Shown piece by piece: positions 6,821 to 7,850 of a DNA stretch of 7,850 nt. The number at the start of each line of letters is the position of its first letter. Position 1 is the stretch's first letter. Source of the stretch: Candidatus Tenebribacter mawsonii. Its GTDB lineage: Bacteria > Cloacimonadota > Cloacimonadia > Cloacimonadales > TCS61. The stretch spans positions 1-7,850 of the forward strand of contig JAVCCD010000133.1 of NCBI GenBank assembly GCA_030765665.1. Direction: 5' to 3'. A program made the translations under genes and the position numbers. The notes below the pieces were generated by a model. The model was not told the DNA's origin. It saw only the letters and a program-made list of their open reading frames with translations, and ran no database searches.

Positions 6821-6909
6821 TGTCACACTGAGTTTATCGAAGTGTGAAAGAGTTCATCATAAGTTTACCTATGAAGAGAACTCAATCCTTCGACTGACTC
6901 AGGATGACA
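6821..6909 (+). repeat. Composite palindromic repeat C, copy 1
   Basis: 89 bp made of three hairpins inside an outer stem. The outer arms TGTCACACTGAG (6821-6832) and CTCAGGATGACA (6898-6909) pair at 10 of 12 positions. Left arm: TCACAC (6823-6828) with GTGTGA (6842-6847). Middle: GAGTTC (6850-6855) with GAACTC (6878-6883) plus inner TCATA/TATGA. Right arm: ATCCT (6885-6889) with AGGAT (6901-6905). The right arm is an inverted relative of repeat B. No T-run follows, so a terminator role is doubtful. The rest of the 197-bp gap has no ORF. Confidence 0.8.
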
Positions 6910-6955
6910 TAAGAAATGAAAAGAATCTTAGCGTACTTAATGTGATAGAAATAAT

Positions 6956-7564
6956 ATGAAAAAAATCATTATTATGATCAGCGATCGCGGAAGTAACATG
7001 CTGGCAATTGCTGAGAATGTAAAAACAGGCAATTTGATAGATGTTTGCAAAATTACTTATGTATTTTCAAATAATCTTGAAGCTGTTGGGTTGCAGAAAG
7101 CAGCTGAATTAGGGATTCCAACCAATGCAATAACCTCCAAAGGGAAAAAGAAAAAAAACTACAATGCAAAATTACTGAGTTGGTTAAGAAGAGAGAATCC
7201 AGATTTCATTATTTTGGCAGGTTATATGAAGATACTATCACCAGAGATCATTAGAGAGTTTCACAAAAGAATTATCAATATTCATCCTGCAGACACATCA
7301 CTACATCAAGGTTTACACGGTTACGATTGGGCTTGGGAAAATAAGCTACAGGACACAAAAATTACTGTGCATTATGTAGATGAAGGACTTGATACAGGAA
7401 AAGTTATTGGTAAGAAAGTTGTAAATATTTCTGATTGTAAAACAATAGAAGAAGTAGAGCAAGTAGGATTGAAAATCGAACATAAATTCTATAGTGAGTG
7501 TATATTTAAAATACTAACCGCAAAGGACGGAAAGGCGCAAAGAATAAATACAAATATTGAGTGA
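6956..7564 (+). CDS. purN: Phosphoribosylglycinamide formyltransferase PurN
   Basis: 202 residues, close to the usual length. It transfers formyl from 10-formyl-THF to GAR. The Rossmann-like N-terminus reads KKIIIMISDRGSN, where most homologues have SGxGSN at the phosphate loop. The folate-site strand is AGYMKILSPE. Catalytic residues are in place: N108 and H110 in INIHP, and D146 in DEGLDTGKVI. Between residues about 62 and 68 there is an unusually lysine-rich run, SKGKKKKNY. The final 16 residues (L187 onward, LTAKDGKAQRINTNIE) are encoded by repeat A copy 3, so the native tail was probably replaced. No Shine-Dalgarno is visible before the ATG (GATAGAAATAAT). The start is nevertheless fixed by the conserved first strand. 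The gene stands alone between two repeat-filled gaps. Confidence 0.94.
   Translation: MKKIIIMISDRGSNMLAIAENVKTGNLIDVCKITYVFSNNLEAVGLQKAAELGIPTNAITSKGKKKKNYNAKLLSWLRRENPDFIILAGYMKILSPEIIREFHKRIINIHPADTSLHQGLHGYDWAWENKLQDTKITVHYVDEGLDTGKVIGKKVVNISDCKTIEEVEQVGLKIEHKFYSECIFKILTAKDGKAQRINTNIE
7515..7542 (+). repeat. Repeat family A, copy 3, overlapping the purN 3' end
   Basis: Units CCGCAAAGG, ACGGAAAGG, CGCAAAG. It lies inside the purN reading frame and encodes roughly residues 187-196. Same orientation as the copies at 3372 and 6772. Confidence 0.85.
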
Positions 7565-7577
7565 AGTATAATTTTAA

Positions 7578-7690
7578 TGTCACATTGAGTTCATCGAAGT
7601 GTGGAAGGATTCTTCATAAGTATACTAATGAAGATAACTTTATCCTTCGGCAGAGCCTGTCCTGAGCTTGTCGAAGGGCTCAGGATGACA
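7578..7690 (+). repeat. Composite palindromic repeat C, copy 2 (with nested B-like insert)
   Basis: 113 bp, homologous to 6821-6909 throughout. Left arm: TCACAT (7580-7585) with GTGTGG (7599-7604), using two G-T/G-U pairs. Middle: perfect TCTTCAT (7611-7617) with ATGAAGA (7628-7634), enclosed by AAGGAT/ATCCTT. The right arm is 24 bases longer than in copy 1 and contains an extra B-like unit. There CCTGAGC (7661-7667) pairs perfectly with GCTCAGG (7678-7684). No T-run follows. The remainder of the 185-bp gap between purN and guaA has no ORF. Confidence 0.82.
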
Positions 7691-7710
7691 AAAGAAAATA
7701 TTTTAACTTA

Positions 7711-7735
7711 GCATCTTTGCGCTCTTAGCGGTGAA
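7711..7735 (-). repeat. Repeat family A, inverted shorter copy upstream of guaA
   Basis: On the minus strand it reads TTCACCGCTAAGAG then CGCAAAGATGC, matching the outer units of family A with the central unit missing. With the direct copy at 7515-7542 it brackets the C element, giving an A-C-A' layout. It ends 14 bases before the guaA ATG. Confidence 0.7.
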
Positions 7736-7749
7736 ATTAATGAGGATAA

Positions 7750-7850
7750 ATGAAAAAAATAGCAATAATTGATTTTGGCGGGCAATACACTCATTTGATT
7801 GCAAGGCGTATTCGTAACTTAGGAGTTTACAGTGAAATATATCATCCAGA
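7750..7850 (+). CDS. guaA: GMP synthase (glutamine-hydrolysing), N-terminal fragment cut by the window edge
   Basis: Thirty-three codons are visible: MKKIAIIDFGGQYTHL, then IARRIRNLGVYSEIYHP. The IDFGxQYTxLIARRxRxLGVYxEI pattern is the characteristic start of the class I glutamine amidotransferase domain of GuaA, which supplies ammonia to convert XMP to GMP. The catalytic cysteine and the ATP-pyrophosphatase domain lie beyond the window. GAGGA (7742-7746) lies 3 bases before the ATG, an acceptable but close ribosome binding site. The gene fits the purine context as the step beyond IMP. A sequence so short leaves a small chance of another class I amidotransferase. Confidence 0.88.
   Translation, partial: MKKIAIIDFGGQYTHLIARRIRNLGVYSEIYHP

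Noticed and set aside
6926..6933. TCTTAGCG as a degenerate inverted family A copy before purN
   Set aside because: Only eight bases match the copy at 7711-7735, too few to list as a feature, though its position would fit an A-C-A' layout.
7661..7684. GC-rich hairpin before guaA as a terminator or purine riboswitch
   Set aside because: No T-run follows, and the purine aptamer's conserved three-way junction and loop-loop motifs are not seen; the hairpin is part of repeat C.

Overview
The window is an AT-rich, all plus-strand stretch of bacterial chromosome carrying a de novo purine biosynthesis cluster. In order it holds: a class V PLP-dependent enzyme; purH; a PurC-PurE fusion; a small GxxExxY-family protein; purD; purN; and the first 33 codons of guaA (GMP synthase), cut by the window edge. 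The AT-richness, the gene repertoire and the style of the intergenic repeats would suit a Gram-negative anaerobe of the Cloacimonadota/FCB type. That placement is a loose impression, not something the sequence proves.

The enzymes cover several steps from phosphoribosylamine to IMP and on to GMP. PurD makes GAR, PurN formylates GAR, the PurCE fusion carboxylates AIR and then makes SAICAR, PurH performs the last two steps to IMP, and GuaA converts XMP to GMP. purF, purL/Q/S, purM, purB and guaB are not in the window. The PurE half looks like the class II (animal PAICS-type) AIR carboxylase, which uses CO2 directly, so no purK would be needed; none is seen. The first gene overlaps purH by 8 bases and is probably translationally coupled to it, but its reaction cannot be read from sequence.

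Layout: 13-3367 is a tight two-gene unit. 3368-3611 (244 bp) has no gene and holds repeats and two hairpins. 3612-5438 is purCE plus the GxxExxY gene. 5439-5495 holds a repeat end. 5496-6758 is purD. 6759-6955 and 7565-7749 are repeat-filled gaps on either side of purN. guaA starts at 7750. No convincing sigma-type promoter or U-tract terminator was found.

The non-coding part is the most unusual. Three repeat families occur. Family A is a purine-rich 9-bp-period element, present three times in direct orientation just at gene 3' ends and once inverted upstream of guaA. Family B/C consists of TGAG...CGAA hairpins with compensatory stem changes. The third family is a 27-bp GTT-rich element with 9-bp period that flanks the GxxExxY gene as an inverted repeat, with an extra copy upstream of purCE. 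Two genes, purCE and purN, end inside repeats, so their C-terminal residues appear to be repeat-encoded. The GxxExxY gene with its inverted repeats (5000-5480) is the best candidate for an under-described mobile or selfish unit.
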